A stretch of 50,619 nt of DNA from Parvibaculum sp. (lineage in GTDB: Bacteria; Pseudomonadota; Alphaproteobacteria; Parvibaculales; Parvibaculaceae), in assembly GCA_030649335.1 (NCBI GenBank), contig JAUSLL010000108.1, positions 1 to 50,619 of the forward strand, written 5' to 3'. The position numbers and the translations under genes were made by a program. Within the stretch, counting starts at the first letter, position 1, and every line of letters begins with the position of its first letter. This document shows positions 17,489-27,599 of this stretch, one piece after another. The notes under the pieces are model-generated. The model did not search any database. It was not told where the DNA came from and saw nothing but the letters and a program-made list of their open reading frames with translations.

Positions 17489-20400
17489 TCAGCGAATTTC
17501 GATCCGCGTCATCACTGCAGCGATCGGCTGATGGACCCAGTATTCGAACCTCGTCCGACCCGTGACTCGCTCAATCGCGCGGGCATACAACGACATCTGC
17601 CCTGCGAACTCGCGAAGTCTTACTTCATCGATCGCCATCGAACCCGGGAAACTCTTGTGATCGATGATTGCAAAGCCGTCACCGAGATCAACCAACAGGT
17701 CGAGGCGTCCCGACAGCACCTGCAGCCCATCCTCGGCGTGAACTGGCCACTCACGGAACGCGGGCGCACCAACAAAGCGCATTCCGACGAATGCGTGCAA
17801 ACGGTCAGCGATCATGACTAGATCTGTTGGCGCCACCTGCGATACGCCCCAGCGCATAAGCATCGCGCCCGCGCGAGCCGTGCGTACGGCAATGTCAGCA
17901 GCTGGATCGTCGGCAGCGAGAAAACGGTGTATAGCCTCGCCGACCAGCTGCAAGTCGGGATTGCCAACAAGTGGGATACGAGCACCAAGACCGTCGGCTT
18001 CTACCATAACAACGGTGCCGTCCTGCAGCACGGAGCTACTCGGCCTCAGACGCAGCGTAGGGTGCGCAGTCCGCTCCGACAGGGGGCGACCGTATTCTAT
18101 CGTTGCCTCGCCACCACCGCCAACTGACTCAACACACGCAGCGCATGGCCGAGCGGCGAATGTCGCCCCAGCGACTATCACGGTAGCGCCAGCATCCGCG
18201 ACAAGGGGCGAACCCGCGTCGTTCTCCAATTCATCCAACCATGGCAAGGCACCGCCGGTCGTGGCGAAACAGAGATGATCTCGAGCTCGCGTCATGCCGA
18301 CGTAGAGAAGGCGCGTACGCTCAAGGCGCTCCGCCGCGATGGCCTCAATCCCTTGGGGACTGGCGGGCACACGGGCGTCAAGGTTCACATCTTTCTGCTG
18401 CTCACCATAAGGCCAAGGCCAGTAGCGCAGGACGCGACCAGCGAGTGGCGAGTCCCAGTCGGGTTCCACCTCGTTCTCGGCGCTCAGCCCGAACGGCGAC
18501 CCTCGCGCCGGCGCGTCGAGCTCCATCAGGACGACGACCGGCCATTCGAGACCCTTCGCCCCATGATAGGTCATAATGTTGACGGCATCGGGGTGCCGAC
18601 TCTCCGGCTGACGTAGATCATCGCGGTCAGCGATCCAGGCGGAGACCCCCGCCAAGGTGGTTGCCTGGCGCTCCGCTCGCCGTTCCTCCTGATAACCCTG
18701 GACCAGACCTCGGAGCGCTTCGAGGTTCTGCAGGCGCTGCTCCGCGTCTCCCCAACGCAATATCGTGTCGAGGACCGTCTCGGCGTGGAGCAGCGCGTCG
18801 AACACCTCGGCTGGCGTTAGCTGAGGCGCGCGTTCGCGGATCGAGATCAGCGCGTCTGCGAACGGAAGATGCGCGACCAGACCGGCGCGCGCGTCCGCGT
18901 CGAACACGGCAGAGAACCAACCATCGTGGTCAGTCGCTAGCCGCGCGAGCTCCGCTAGCGCCAGCGTGTCGCTCGAGTCCGCAATCCACCGGAAGGCCGC
19001 GAGCGTGAACTCGACTTCGGGCTGATCGAGAAGACCAGCGCGCTCGACCGCGACGCGAATTCCATGACGTGACAGTGCGACAGCGAGATCTCCAACCTGG
19101 GCGTTACCGCGGCACAGAATAGCTACGTCGCCACCGCGCACGTCACGTGTCGCACCGCCGCGCTCGGAGATCGGCCACTTATGCCGCTCCTCAAGCATGC
19201 CGGCGATCCGACCGGCGAGCATCGCGGTACGGTCCTCCTTCTTCTTGCCGCTCATCGGCCAGAATGAGAGCGCTGCCGGGAAGCTGTCACTCTCAGACCG
19301 CTCGCATCCGTCGAAGCAGATCTCTTCCTCGGTCATTCCGACCCGCAGCATGTTGGGCGTGAACGCTGCGTTAACAAAGTCGGCGAGTTGCGGTCGTGTC
19401 CGGTAGGACCGACGCAGATAGGCCACCTCGCCACCAGACGCTGCGGTGATCGCGGCGGATGCCGCCGTAGTCAACGCGGGATCGGCGTCGCGGAAACCGT
19501 AAATCGATTGCTTCGGATCACCGACCCACTGGTTACGACCGGCAATACGCGAAAGCGCAGTGAAAATGGCGATCTGAATTGGACTGGAATCTTGGAACTC
19601 ATCGACAAACACCGCACCAATCAGCTCACGCAGACGAGGAGCGTTAGACGGGTCCGAAATGATCTCAAGCGCAAGCATCTCTTGGTCGACGAAGTCGAGC
19701 AGGCCGCGGGCTCGCTTGTGGTCCGCGTAGGCAGTCATGCACCGAGCAGCACAGTCAAAAACAAGCGCGATGTAGGTGCGGATGTCGGTCTTTAGCCCGG
19801 GGTGTCGGGGGTGGGCGGCAGCGGCGGCCACGACATCGGAGAACAACGCCGCATCTGCTTTGGTGGCCCCGAGTTTGGCAAGACGCGCCCAGTCGGGCCA
19901 AGCGATACGATCGCCAGCAACGAGCGTGCGCAGTGCCTGCTCCACGACAGGCAAATCCTTTGAGAGCGTCGTCTTCTTAAGCGAAGCGCGGTTGCGTTCC
20001 ACCGCGACCGCGCACACCTCTAGCGCCGCGCGGAGCGCTTCGTCGAGGCCGTCGGCGGTTTCCCCGGAAGCGGCCGTCGGCAGCAGCGCGATGAGGCTCG
20101 TCGCTGATCGGTCGGCGCAGTGCGTCAGCCGGTCGGCGGGAATACCATTGGAGCGAGCAAGATCCACCATACGCTGGACCTCATCCTGCCAGCCCCGGTT
20201 CATGCGACCGTGCGAGGCGTAGCCGCGTGCGGCCAGGCCGAAACGCTCCGCAATTTGAGATATCGCAGGACCGCGCTCCTCAATCACTGCACCGACCGCG
20301 CGAGCGAACACGGCAACCTGGCGGTCCTCCGCGATGACCTCAGCGACCGGCGACCGCCCAAGTTCGAACGCGAACTCCGCGATCAACGACCCGCATACAG

Positions 20401-20653
20401 AGTTCACCGTACCGATCCGCGCCGAGAGCATCGCGGCGGCAAGATTCGCCCGACCACCTTCTATCAGTTTCGCGCGAATACGACCCGCGAGTTCGGCGGC
20501 TGCCTTCTTTGTGAAGGTCGTCGCAAGCACGCGATGCGGCGAGATCCCGTCGATAACTTCGGCGACGATCTCCTCTACAAGCCGAGAGGTCTTGCCAGTT
20601 CCCGCGCTTGCGATGATCGTGTCGACTCTATTTTGCACAGCAGCCTCCGTCAT
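17489..20653 (-). CDS. UvrD-type helicase-nuclease (AddA-like)
   Basis: The 1,054-residue protein has all superfamily 1A helicase motifs: Walker A ASAGTGKT (15-22), motif II FVDEFQDSS (about 349-357), motif III WVGDPKQSIYGFRD (about 376), motif IV RRSYRTRPQL, motif V TYHGAKGLEWPVV (about 695) and motif VI LLYVGMTRARDHL (about 782). A C-terminal PD-(D/E)XK nuclease follows, with GRLDLLVDLG and IIDHKS (about 980-1001). This is the AddA/RecB architecture for ATP-driven resection of double-strand ends. The start overlaps the AddB-like stop by ATGA at 20650-20653, fixing the gene order addB-addA as in chromosomal alphaproteobacterial addBA. Its place in an accessory island suggests a second, specialised enzyme. 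Confidence 0.9.
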   Translation of the reverse strand: MTEAAVQNRVDTIIASAGTGKTSRLVEEIVAEVIDGISPHRVLATTFTKKAAAELAGRIRAKLIEGGRANLAAAMLSARIGTVNSVCGSLIAEFAFELGRSPVAEVIAEDRQVAVFARAVGAVIEERGPAISQIAERFGLAARGYASHGRMNRGWQDEVQRMVDLARSNGIPADRLTHCADRSATSLIALLPTAASGETADGLDEALRAALEVCAVAVERNRASLKKTTLSKDLPVVEQALRTLVAGDRIAWPDWARLAKLGATKADAALFSDVVAAAAAHPRHPGLKTDIRTYIALVFDCAARCMTAYADHKRARGLLDFVDQEMLALEIISDPSNAPRLRELIGAVFVDEFQDSSPIQIAIFTALSRIAGRNQWVGDPKQSIYGFRDADPALTTAASAAITAASGGEVAYLRRSYRTRPQLADFVNAAFTPNMLRVGMTEEEICFDGCERSESDSFPAALSFWPMSGKKKEDRTAMLAGRIAGMLEERHKWPISERGGATRDVRGGDVAILCRGNAQVGDLAVALSRHGIRVAVERAGLLDQPEVEFTLAAFRWIADSSDTLALAELARLATDHDGWFSAVFDADARAGLVAHLPFADALISIRERAPQLTPAEVFDALLHAETVLDTILRWGDAEQRLQNLEALRGLVQGYQEERRAERQATTLAGVSAWIADRDDLRQPESRHPDAVNIMTYHGAKGLEWPVVVLMELDAPARGSPFGLSAENEVEPDWDSPLAGRVLRYWPWPYGEQQKDVNLDARVPASPQGIEAIAAERLERTRLLYVGMTRARDHLCFATTGGALPWLDELENDAGSPLVADAGATVIVAGATFAARPCAACVESVGGGGEATIEYGRPLSERTAHPTLRLRPSSSVLQDGTVVMVEADGLGARIPLVGNPDLQLVGEAIHRFLAADDPAADIAVRTARAGAMLMRWGVSQVAPTDLVMIADRLHAFVGMRFVGAPAFREWPVHAEDGLQVLSGRLDLLVDLGDGFAIIDHKSFPGSMAIDEVRLREFAGQMSLYARAIERVTGRTRFEYWVHQPIAAVMTRIEIR

Positions 20654-23316
20654 GCGAGCCCCCTCACGCGACATAGGGTGGCATAATCACACCACTCGCA
20701 ATGCACATCGCGGATGATCGGGAGTTCGGCGGGGATATGATCCTCGACCCCGTCGACGCCAGTGGCGAGTACGGTGCCGCCCTCGGCGACCGCCCTCCAA
20801 GTCCGCCATCCTGCAACGATGTCGTCCCAAGTCTCTGGAAGTGTGCGTGAGCCCTCGATTTGACGACCGACGAGACCGTTGCCCGCGAGGGTCAGGAACT
20901 GGCGTTGGCTCAGCAGGAAGTAGCCAGCCCGGTAGGGGCGCTCGCCTGAGACCAGGGCACCATAGGTCGCGAGCTGGACGGCGCGACCGGTTGAAAGCTC
21001 ATCGACTCGGCTGCGGTCGCTCCGTGTCCACTTGAGATCGACGATCACCGCGTTGCCGGAGCGGTCGCGGGCGACGAGATCAACCGCGCCGCGCATTACG
21101 AGGAGCGTCTCGTATGTGCCACTGACCTGCTGCTCTGTCGATTCGACGGTGAGCTGGTTCTCCGAGAGGCAGCTCGCCAAGCTGGACATGGCAATGGGGA
21201 GGCGTCGGCGCGCGAAATTTAGCTCCTCAGCGAACTCGGGATGACGCAGCGGGGCCGCCAGCTGATCGATGCGTCCCTCGAGTAGCTCGGTGGTGCGGCG
21301 TTCAGCCTCTTCCGGCGAGGGCGGTGCGCCGGGCGTGAACACCTCGCGGGCGATCGCGTGGGCGAGATTGCCGAGCAGCTGGTTCGCGTCGGGAATAGAC
21401 CGCACGCGACCTGGGCGGAGCTTAGCGACATGCCGCAGGGCCCACATGAGCTGGCAGGAGAACATGTTTTCAAGTGAGGTCGCGGATTCGAAGGTATCTG
21501 CCAACCGCGCGGCGAAGCCGGTAGGAGTGGCCCAGGCGAAGCGCGCACCGGGCAGGTCCCTCGATTCGATCGCCCTGCGTTCGATCGTCGTCCCGGCGAG
21601 GTCGATCGTGGGCGCGCGCAGCGCCGTTTCGAGGCCGATGCGCGTTGCAACGCGGTTGAGCGCAGGCTTTAGTCGGTGTGCGAGCGGATGGGCGCCTTCG
21701 TCGGCCTCGCAATCGGGACCACCCGATACGAATACGATCCGCTCACGCGCGTTCAGGACAGAGCGCTCCCACGCGGCGCTGGCTGCGCGCCCTGCAAGCG
21801 ACACGTCGTCTGCGGGACAGCCGGCCGCTGACAGTTCCTGCCGCTCCGCCTCGGTCCACGGCGAGCGCGACGCGCCCTCGCGCGTCGTGACGAAGTTCCA
21901 CCATACGACAGTGTCCCTGGCTGCCCACACCGATCCGGGATGCGGAACGCTCCGCCAGCGCGCCGCCTCGGCCTGCGAGCCGGGGTTCGGGTGGCCGAGG
22001 TCGAGCGCCTGGTCGATGACGCGCTCCACGAGCAGTCTGGGCAGTCGGTCACGGCCCAGTGACGCAAGGGCTGCGCGGACCTCGTCCGCCAGCGCCGTTG
22101 TCGATGCGTACAGCGGATCGTTCGTTGCGGCGTATCGTTGCATAGCCCACGCCGTGACACGATCGCAGATGGCGAGCGCTTGGGGCAATGGCATCCCGAC
22201 CGACGGATCGGCCATCTCGGGTTCGGCCCATTCGCGCCACCGCCCGAGCCGCAAATCCGCTGCGGCGAGCAGGTTGGCGTTTTCCCCCGCGCGTTCCCGC
22301 TCAACCTCGGCGATGTCCTCCCATGCGCCGACCCAGACCGAGCCACCCCGTCCGGGTTCCTCCTCCAGCGCCGAAGCGAGACGCCATGCGGCACGTGGCG
22401 CGATCGGAGAGGCCGGAAAGATCAGGAGCTCTATCATGGCCTGAGGATCGAAGGGTGCCCACGTTACCTTGAAGGCGAGGAGGAGTAGCTGAAGCGAGCC
22501 GCGGTGGATCGACGAGCGACTGCGGCCCGCGCGGGGTTGACAGACACCAGCCATCCCGTGATCGAGCAGGTCGGTATCGCCGTCCTGGGCGACCAGCGCG
22601 ATCTCGCCGTCGTCCTGCGCAGCGAACCACTGACCGAGAACCTCCGCCGCGAGCAAGCTGCTCGCCGACGTCGCGAGCGTCACCGTTCCGTCCGCACTGG
22701 GCGCCGGCACGGTCCCATCAAGCATCCACCGCTGGAGACGGCCCAGCGACGTCTCTGCAGCGGCTGCCGGCAACACCGCAACTTCGTCCACTATGCAGCC
22801 TAGATTCCGCAAGCGTTCTACAATGCGACGAATGGGCGATGGAAGCAGGTCTACGGAATCGATCAGTCGAAGGCGCATGATTGGGGCAACGGTGGCCCCG
22901 TCCAAACAATCGAGCAGGGCGTCAATCCGGTCTGGAAGGCCAAGCGGCAACGCGTTGGCCGCAGCGGAAGCCGTGGCGAGGTCCGCCAACCTTGCGCCGA
23001 CCCACCTGGCTTCGTCACGCCACCCAAGCCCTACGAGTTCATCACGCCAACTTAGAAGCGTCCTTGCGGTTGCCCATGGATCCATCTCAAATGAACGCGA
23101 CCAAAAATAATCGCCTTCCAGTGCATCCAGAGTTGCCTGAAAGGCGGCAATCCGGACGACATGCGCCGCTTGCGGACCTCCCAGCCCCAACACCGTCTCG
23201 AGAATATCCACCAAGCCAATTGGTCCGACGACGGGTTGTCCGAGCGCACCGCGAGCCGCTCCACCATGATCCGGGCTTGCGCCACCGTCTGCCCACAAGC
23301 CGAAAACTATATCCAT
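20650..23316 (-). CDS. PD-(D/E)XK nuclease, AddB-like with Fe-S cysteines
   Basis: The 888-residue protein lacks clear helicase motifs, as expected for an AddB-type partner. The C-terminal third is a RecB-family nuclease: LGNLAHAIAREVF (about 649), GAVDLV (about 743-748) and VIVDLKW (about 757-763), giving the His, Asp and D-x-K active-site residues. Four cysteines frame it: C621 in FSCQLMW, then C873, C876 and C882 in HCEWCDYATLCR. This is the pattern that holds a 4Fe-4S cluster in AddB and Cas4. GAGGG stands 8 bases before the ATG at 23316. It is translationally coupled to the AddA-like helicase. The N-terminal region (DIVFGLWADGG) differs from the chromosomal AddB proteins that I recall. 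Confidence 0.85.
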   Translation of the reverse strand: MDIVFGLWADGGASPDHGGAARGALGQPVVGPIGLVDILETVLGLGGPQAAHVVRIAAFQATLDALEGDYFWSRSFEMDPWATARTLLSWRDELVGLGWRDEARWVGARLADLATASAAANALPLGLPDRIDALLDCLDGATVAPIMRLRLIDSVDLLPSPIRRIVERLRNLGCIVDEVAVLPAAAAETSLGRLQRWMLDGTVPAPSADGTVTLATSASSLLAAEVLGQWFAAQDDGEIALVAQDGDTDLLDHGMAGVCQPRAGRSRSSIHRGSLQLLLLAFKVTWAPFDPQAMIELLIFPASPIAPRAAWRLASALEEEPGRGGSVWVGAWEDIAEVERERAGENANLLAAADLRLGRWREWAEPEMADPSVGMPLPQALAICDRVTAWAMQRYAATNDPLYASTTALADEVRAALASLGRDRLPRLLVERVIDQALDLGHPNPGSQAEAARWRSVPHPGSVWAARDTVVWWNFVTTREGASRSPWTEAERQELSAAGCPADDVSLAGRAASAAWERSVLNARERIVFVSGGPDCEADEGAHPLAHRLKPALNRVATRIGLETALRAPTIDLAGTTIERRAIESRDLPGARFAWATPTGFAARLADTFESATSLENMFSCQLMWALRHVAKLRPGRVRSIPDANQLLGNLAHAIAREVFTPGAPPSPEEAERRTTELLEGRIDQLAAPLRHPEFAEELNFARRRLPIAMSSLASCLSENQLTVESTEQQVSGTYETLLVMRGAVDLVARDRSGNAVIVDLKWTRSDRSRVDELSTGRAVQLATYGALVSGERPYRAGYFLLSQRQFLTLAGNGLVGRQIEGSRTLPETWDDIVAGWRTWRAVAEGGTVLATGVDGVEDHIPAELPIIRDVHCEWCDYATLCRVRGLA

Positions 23317-23981
23317 GTCAATCGCCCTCTATAGCTGAGCATGTCATGCGGCAATGGCGAAGCATAACCAGCTTTGCTACCAAAAGAAGTGAAACTGAAC
23401 ATCATTTACTCGCTACTTGCAGCGTTGCGAAAAAGCGACTCAATTTTCCCAAGTGGAAAAGGCCAGGCAATTCAAGACCATCGAAAAAGCTCTCCAAAAG
23501 CAACCGTCGATCAAGGCTCCGTTTAACTGGCTTCTTCTGCCTTTCCTCAGGCATTGGCACAATAGTCAGAAATTCGATACGCCGGAACCGCGAAAGACAT
23601 TCGAAAATCTGTCTAAAGAATATCCTTATACTAATCGATTCCGCGTGAATTCACGGCGCTTGATCTTTCTTTCATTTTTCAAACCATTTAGATCTGGAAA
23701 ATTCCAAATTACCATCCCGGCCGGGCGAAGGATTTTCTATGAATAAGAAGGTGTTTGGTGAGCAGCAGATAGTCATAATCCTGCGAATGGTCCTCGAAAG
23801 ACTTCCGTTTTGCGCCAATATCTGTCCTCAGACAGAAAGTCCGGACAATCTCCCTCAGTCATTTCCATCAACTAATACGATACGTCCGCCGAATTCGACA
23901 TCCCCAAGTGATCGGAAACTCTTGATGCGCACTCTTTCCGGTTGCGGGTAGAGTTTCTGAACTATCGCTTCGGCCAAGCAA
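23317..23981. other. Gap between the two nuclease operons, with a possible IS3 trace
   Basis: About 665 bases lie between the AddB-like start and the KTSC-like gene. The frame 23417-23746 (+) is Lys/Phe-rich and matches nothing I know. At 23739 a frame starts MNKKVFGEQQIVIILR, which resembles the first residues of IS3-family OrfA (RFTEEQIVxILRE), but the resemblance stops after about 16 codons. It could be a transposase remnant or chance. The AT-rich left part presumably holds the promoter of the AddB/AddA operon. Confidence 0.4.
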
Positions 23982-24212
23982 TCAACGTTTGCTGGCGTAT
24001 AGCTTCTTAGTGCGCAGGTTAATATACGCGTTCAAGCCTTCTCCCATTATTGCCAATTGCTTCATCTCATTGACGTGCTCTATCCCCGCACTTGCATAGG
24101 TATAGCGATAGAATTTGGCGGCACCGCTTTCGAATTCAACCTCAATCCAATCCGGCCCTAACTCGAATCCGACGACGCCGGAATCTCCGTCGAGGTCTTT
24201 GTATTTTGGCAT
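23982..24212 (-). CDS. KTSC-like small protein
   Basis: The 76-residue protein reads KYKDLDGDSGVVGFELGPDW, then VEFESGAAKFYRYTYASAG, and ends GEGLNAYINLRTKKLYASKR. The strand-rich layout and the ...YINxxxRxxY-like ending resemble the KTSC domain and a group of short proteins related to it. No molecular function is established. Its start lies 3 bases after the stop of the Zn-binding gene, making it the last member of the SbcD-SbcC-Zn protein-KTSC operon. A role as specificity or regulatory factor for that operon is speculation. Confidence 0.7.
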   Translation of the reverse strand: MPKYKDLDGDSGVVGFELGPDWIEVEFESGAAKFYRYTYASAGIEHVNEMKQLAIMGEGLNAYINLRTKKLYASKR

Positions 24213-24215
24213 CGA

Positions 24216-24524
24216 TTAGTCCCCTTTAAGTTCAAAGAGATCGAATGTCGTATCGTCTCGTCTATGACTCAAGCCTTCGCCGATATGGAGACACGGATGC
24301 TTAATCCGCGACAAGCCATTCCTGCCTTCGAAATGCGCCCAACCGCCGCTGGGCATTTTGACGCTTATGATTTGTGCCCCACACCGTGGGCATGGGTGGC
24401 GGTAGTACCCTTTGCCCGGCTTAGTTTCAGAGCGATGAATTACCCAGCTTTCTCGGACATGCGTTTTGCCGCCGCTTGAAAGGCGCCTTGCATGCGCTCG
24501 TCTTCTGATCAAGTGAGGTTCCAT
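24216..24524 (-). CDS. Zn-binding small protein downstream of SbcC
   Basis: The 102-residue protein has CPRCGAQI near residues 45-52 and a second Cys/His group in IKHPCLHIGEGLS near 74-86, a likely zinc site of C-x2-C...H-x2-C type. The intervening MPSGGWAHFEG is compact and conserved in appearance. I recall similar proteins as uncharacterised entries in islands. Its ATG directly abuts the SbcC stop codon (24525-24527) and the KTSC-like gene follows after 3 bases, so it is firmly part of this operon. The tight linkage suggests it works with the SbcCD nuclease. Confidence 0.75.
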   Translation of the reverse strand: MEPHLIRRRAHARRLSSGGKTHVRESWVIHRSETKPGKGYYRHPCPRCGAQIISVKMPSGGWAHFEGRNGLSRIKHPCLHIGEGLSHRRDDTTFDLFELKGD

Positions 24525-27500
24525 TCAGGCGATCCTTCTAACCTCTACGCTGCTTCCAGTATGGTGCTTCCTTACATAGAACCCGTTTGGAATGACTTCC
24601 TGCACCAAAGGAACATGCGAAATGAGGCCAACCGCCCTATTTTGACTAACTAGAGAACTGAGAGCCTGCAGCACCTGATCGAGAGTGCCGGACCCACTCT
24701 CCGTATCAAGGCTGCCGAAACCTTCGTCTATGAAAATCGTGTCGAGTCGAACCTTGCCGCTTGAACTTTCCACAACGTCGGCGAGCCCCAGTGCGAGAGC
24801 GAGCGCGGCGATGAAAGTCTCGCCACCTGAAAGCGTGGTTGTCGACCGTGCCTTGCCCGTAAAGTTGTCGAATACATGGATTCCAAGGCCGCGACGTCCA
24901 CGACCGGCATTCTCGATATCGCGTTCCAGCCGATAGCGACTGGCTGTCATCGGCCCGAGCCGCAGGTTGGCAGCCTCAAGCACTTGGTCGAACATTGCCC
25001 CGATAGCGAAAGTTTCCAGGTCCAACTTTTGTTGGTTGTCGCCATTCACAAGCGCGGCGAGCTTGCGGAGAGGTCCGGAAGCCGCTTCCTCCTCACCAAG
25101 CCTCTGCAACGTTTTGGCCAAGCTTTCTTGTAGCTTTTCAAGATGATCAACGCGTGTCGCGGCTCCGACGCGACCTTCCGTCGCTTTTGTCAGCCTCTCC
25201 TCTGTCTCATGTTGCATCGCTTCGAGCAGTTGCAGATCGGCACGGACGAGTGCCTCAATGACGGCTGCTGCCGCGATCGCTGCCTCTTTCCCATTTTCGA
25301 GCCTACGTTGATATTCATCGACCTTTTCTCGATCCACGTCGACGGTCTCTACTGCGGGTTTCAAGGTGTGGAAGTCGTTTTCGGAAATGCCCGCTTGCCC
25401 CAGGCGCAACTGAAACGCCTCAACCTCTTTGCGGTAGCGATTCCGACAATCCAAAAGTACGCTATCTGCTGCCTGTTGATCTTTCTGCGCTGCGAGCGCC
25501 ACCTCGCGCGTGTCCACGGCCGCTTTCTCGGCAGCCGCTTTCGCCGCTCGCTGATCGGAAAGAGCCTGTAAATCCCTTGACCTTGCGGCGGCAAGCGCAT
25601 CCGGATCCCGTAAATTCCCCGGAACTGTTGAAAGCATTTCTTCGAAGCGCGTCGTCTCTGCTGTCATTTCTCTCCGTCGTTCGTAGAACGCATCTCGCAA
25701 AGCGTCGCAGTTGGTTTGAAGTGCCGCAATATTCTCGCCTAACTGTTCGATTTCGACTTCAGCCAAATTGATATCAGCCTCCGGCCCGAGATCATCGACG
25801 ACCTTTTGCTGGTTATCTAACCTATCCTTCAACGTGGTGACTGACTCGTCAGGACGATCTAGGCTCGTCAGGCGTTCTTGCCGCTCTCCAAGTGTGCCCC
25901 GCATCTCCGCCAGCGTCTCTGCCGCAGCGCGCGTTGCCTTGTCCGCCCTCTCCCAGGCAGCCTTCGCTTCACGGAACGCTTGATCAAGACCTGCGTGTTC
26001 GGTCGCACCGGTCGTGGGGGCTGGATGCTCAGTTGCCCCGCAGACCGGACAGGGTTCGCCTGCCTCAAGCTTCGAGGCGAGGTGAAGCGCTTGGGCTTCC
26101 GAAAGGCTTCGTTCAGCCTCCTCAAACCTTGATCGAGCGTCGTCTGTTAGGCGGATCGCTGCTTCGCACTTGGAAGTTTGTTTCTGTACGGCGACCTGTG
26201 CGGTAAGTACTTCGTTTTCCGCCTTCTCGTATGTCTTGGCCATGATGAGAGACGAAGTCAGAATTTGGAAGTGGGTGGTAATATCCTTTCGGCGCCCTTC
26301 AGACTGGCGAAACACTTTTAGCGCCTCGGCTTTCTCACGATGCAATCCTTGCAGGTCGGTCAGTTCCTGCTGAGCTACGTTAAGGTTGTGGTTCGCCTGC
26401 CGCTCTGCCGCCTTCGCCGCTTCGACTTTTTCTTTGCCGCCCGCAGCTTTGTCGAGGACCAGCTTGAATCGTTCGAATTCATCCAACTTCCGGCGCAGCC
26501 TTTCAATATCATCAGCCCTGCTTGATTCATTGTTCAGCGCTTCGGCTGCCGATTTAGCTTCCTCTTCGGCACGCACAGCGGACACTTGCGTCTCCGCTAG
26601 TTTCTTTTCAGCATCTCTGACTTCGCTGCGGGTCTGCTCGACATGTCGCTCTGTGTCGATCATGGAACGCGCTCGCTCCGCTTTCACCACCCGTTCTGCT
26701 AGCGCATCCATTCCGCTCTTGTGGGCTTGAAGCTCAGTGAGAATCTTTTGAGATTCCTCGGCAATTTTGAACTTAGCTTCGATCGCTTCAGCGTCCCGTA
26801 GAGTCGTTTGGGCGGATGCGAAAGTCGCGCGGGCGACCTTCTCTGTTTCTAGGCGCTGTGCACGTTCCGCGACGGCGCCCACGATACCGGCAATCAGCGC
26901 ATCGGTACTTTCGAATCCTTCTGACGAGAGTTGCCGGGCGCAGAGTTCACGCTCTTCACGTACACTTCGCTCCGCAGTCTCCGCCTTCGCTTTCAGATCA
27001 ACCATCAGTGACTGGTAGAGAGAAACGTCGAACAGGTCGCGAAGGATATCCAGGCGCTCCTTCGTTTTGGCAGAAAGAAAGGTCTCGAAGCGTCCCTGCG
27101 GCAGGAGAACAATCTGCCGGAACTGCTCGGGGCCATAACCCAGCAATTCCGAAACGGCTAAATCAACATCACGCACCTTCTTTTCGGCAATAACTTTGCC
27201 GCGCTGATCTTCGTTGATCTCATCTGGCGCGAGACCTGTCGCATCGAAAAGAAAAGCTTCGTGTGGGCTTCGAGTCTCGCCATCTCCGCGTTGCTTTGGC
27301 CGCATCTGGTCAGGTCGCCGCACAATGACGAAGCGCTTCCCGCTTACGTCGAACACGAGTTCCACCTCAGTAGCAACTGTCGGGGCCGCATGGTCAGATC
27401 GAAGCGACGGGGTCTCTTGTTCGGTCTTGGCTGGTTCGCCGAAAAGCGCGAAGGTCATGGCACTGAAGATCGTGGATTTTCCCGATCCGGTCTGTCCGTA

Positions 27501-27599
27501 GATGCCAAAAAGACCTGCTTCGACGGCATCGCGAAAATCGATCACTTCCCGCTCCGGATAGGGGCCGAAGGCTTGTATCGTTAGTCGTACAGGTTTCAT
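24525..27599 (-). CDS. sbcC: SbcC-like SMC/Rad50-type ATPase
   Basis: The 1,024-residue protein has an N-terminal ATPase half with FGPYPEREVIDF and Walker A GQTGSGKS (35-42), and a Q-loop region IVLLPQGRFETFLSA (about 163). A long coiled coil is interrupted by the zinc hook CPVC (517-520), and the C-terminal half has signature TLSGGETFIAALALALGLAD and Walker B DTIFIDEGFGSLD. With SbcD it forms the Mre11-Rad50-like complex that cuts DNA ends, hairpins and protein-blocked ends. It overlaps SbcD by 4 bases. Full length and intact motifs argue for an active enzyme. Being in an island, it could be an additional copy beside a chromosomal sbcCD. Confidence 0.93.
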   Translation of the reverse strand: MKPVRLTIQAFGPYPEREVIDFRDAVEAGLFGIYGQTGSGKSTIFSAMTFALFGEPAKTEQETPSLRSDHAAPTVATEVELVFDVSGKRFVIVRRPDQMRPKQRGDGETRSPHEAFLFDATGLAPDEINEDQRGKVIAEKKVRDVDLAVSELLGYGPEQFRQIVLLPQGRFETFLSAKTKERLDILRDLFDVSLYQSLMVDLKAKAETAERSVREERELCARQLSSEGFESTDALIAGIVGAVAERAQRLETEKVARATFASAQTTLRDAEAIEAKFKIAEESQKILTELQAHKSGMDALAERVVKAERARSMIDTERHVEQTRSEVRDAEKKLAETQVSAVRAEEEAKSAAEALNNESSRADDIERLRRKLDEFERFKLVLDKAAGGKEKVEAAKAAERQANHNLNVAQQELTDLQGLHREKAEALKVFRQSEGRRKDITTHFQILTSSLIMAKTYEKAENEVLTAQVAVQKQTSKCEAAIRLTDDARSRFEEAERSLSEAQALHLASKLEAGEPCPVCGATEHPAPTTGATEHAGLDQAFREAKAAWERADKATRAAAETLAEMRGTLGERQERLTSLDRPDESVTTLKDRLDNQQKVVDDLGPEADINLAEVEIEQLGENIAALQTNCDALRDAFYERRREMTAETTRFEEMLSTVPGNLRDPDALAAARSRDLQALSDQRAAKAAAEKAAVDTREVALAAQKDQQAADSVLLDCRNRYRKEVEAFQLRLGQAGISENDFHTLKPAVETVDVDREKVDEYQRRLENGKEAAIAAAAVIEALVRADLQLLEAMQHETEERLTKATEGRVGAATRVDHLEKLQESLAKTLQRLGEEEAASGPLRKLAALVNGDNQQKLDLETFAIGAMFDQVLEAANLRLGPMTASRYRLERDIENAGRGRRGLGIHVFDNFTGKARSTTTLSGGETFIAALALALGLADVVESSSGKVRLDTIFIDEGFGSLDTESGSGTLDQVLQALSSLVSQNRAVGLISHVPLVQEVIPNGFYVRKHHTGSSVEVRRIA

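Noticed and set aside
21269..22444. 391-codon plus-strand frame opposite the AddB-like gene
   Set aside because: Ser/Arg-rich translation without hydrophobic core. The minus-strand protein has catalytic motifs and is coupled to the AddA-like gene.
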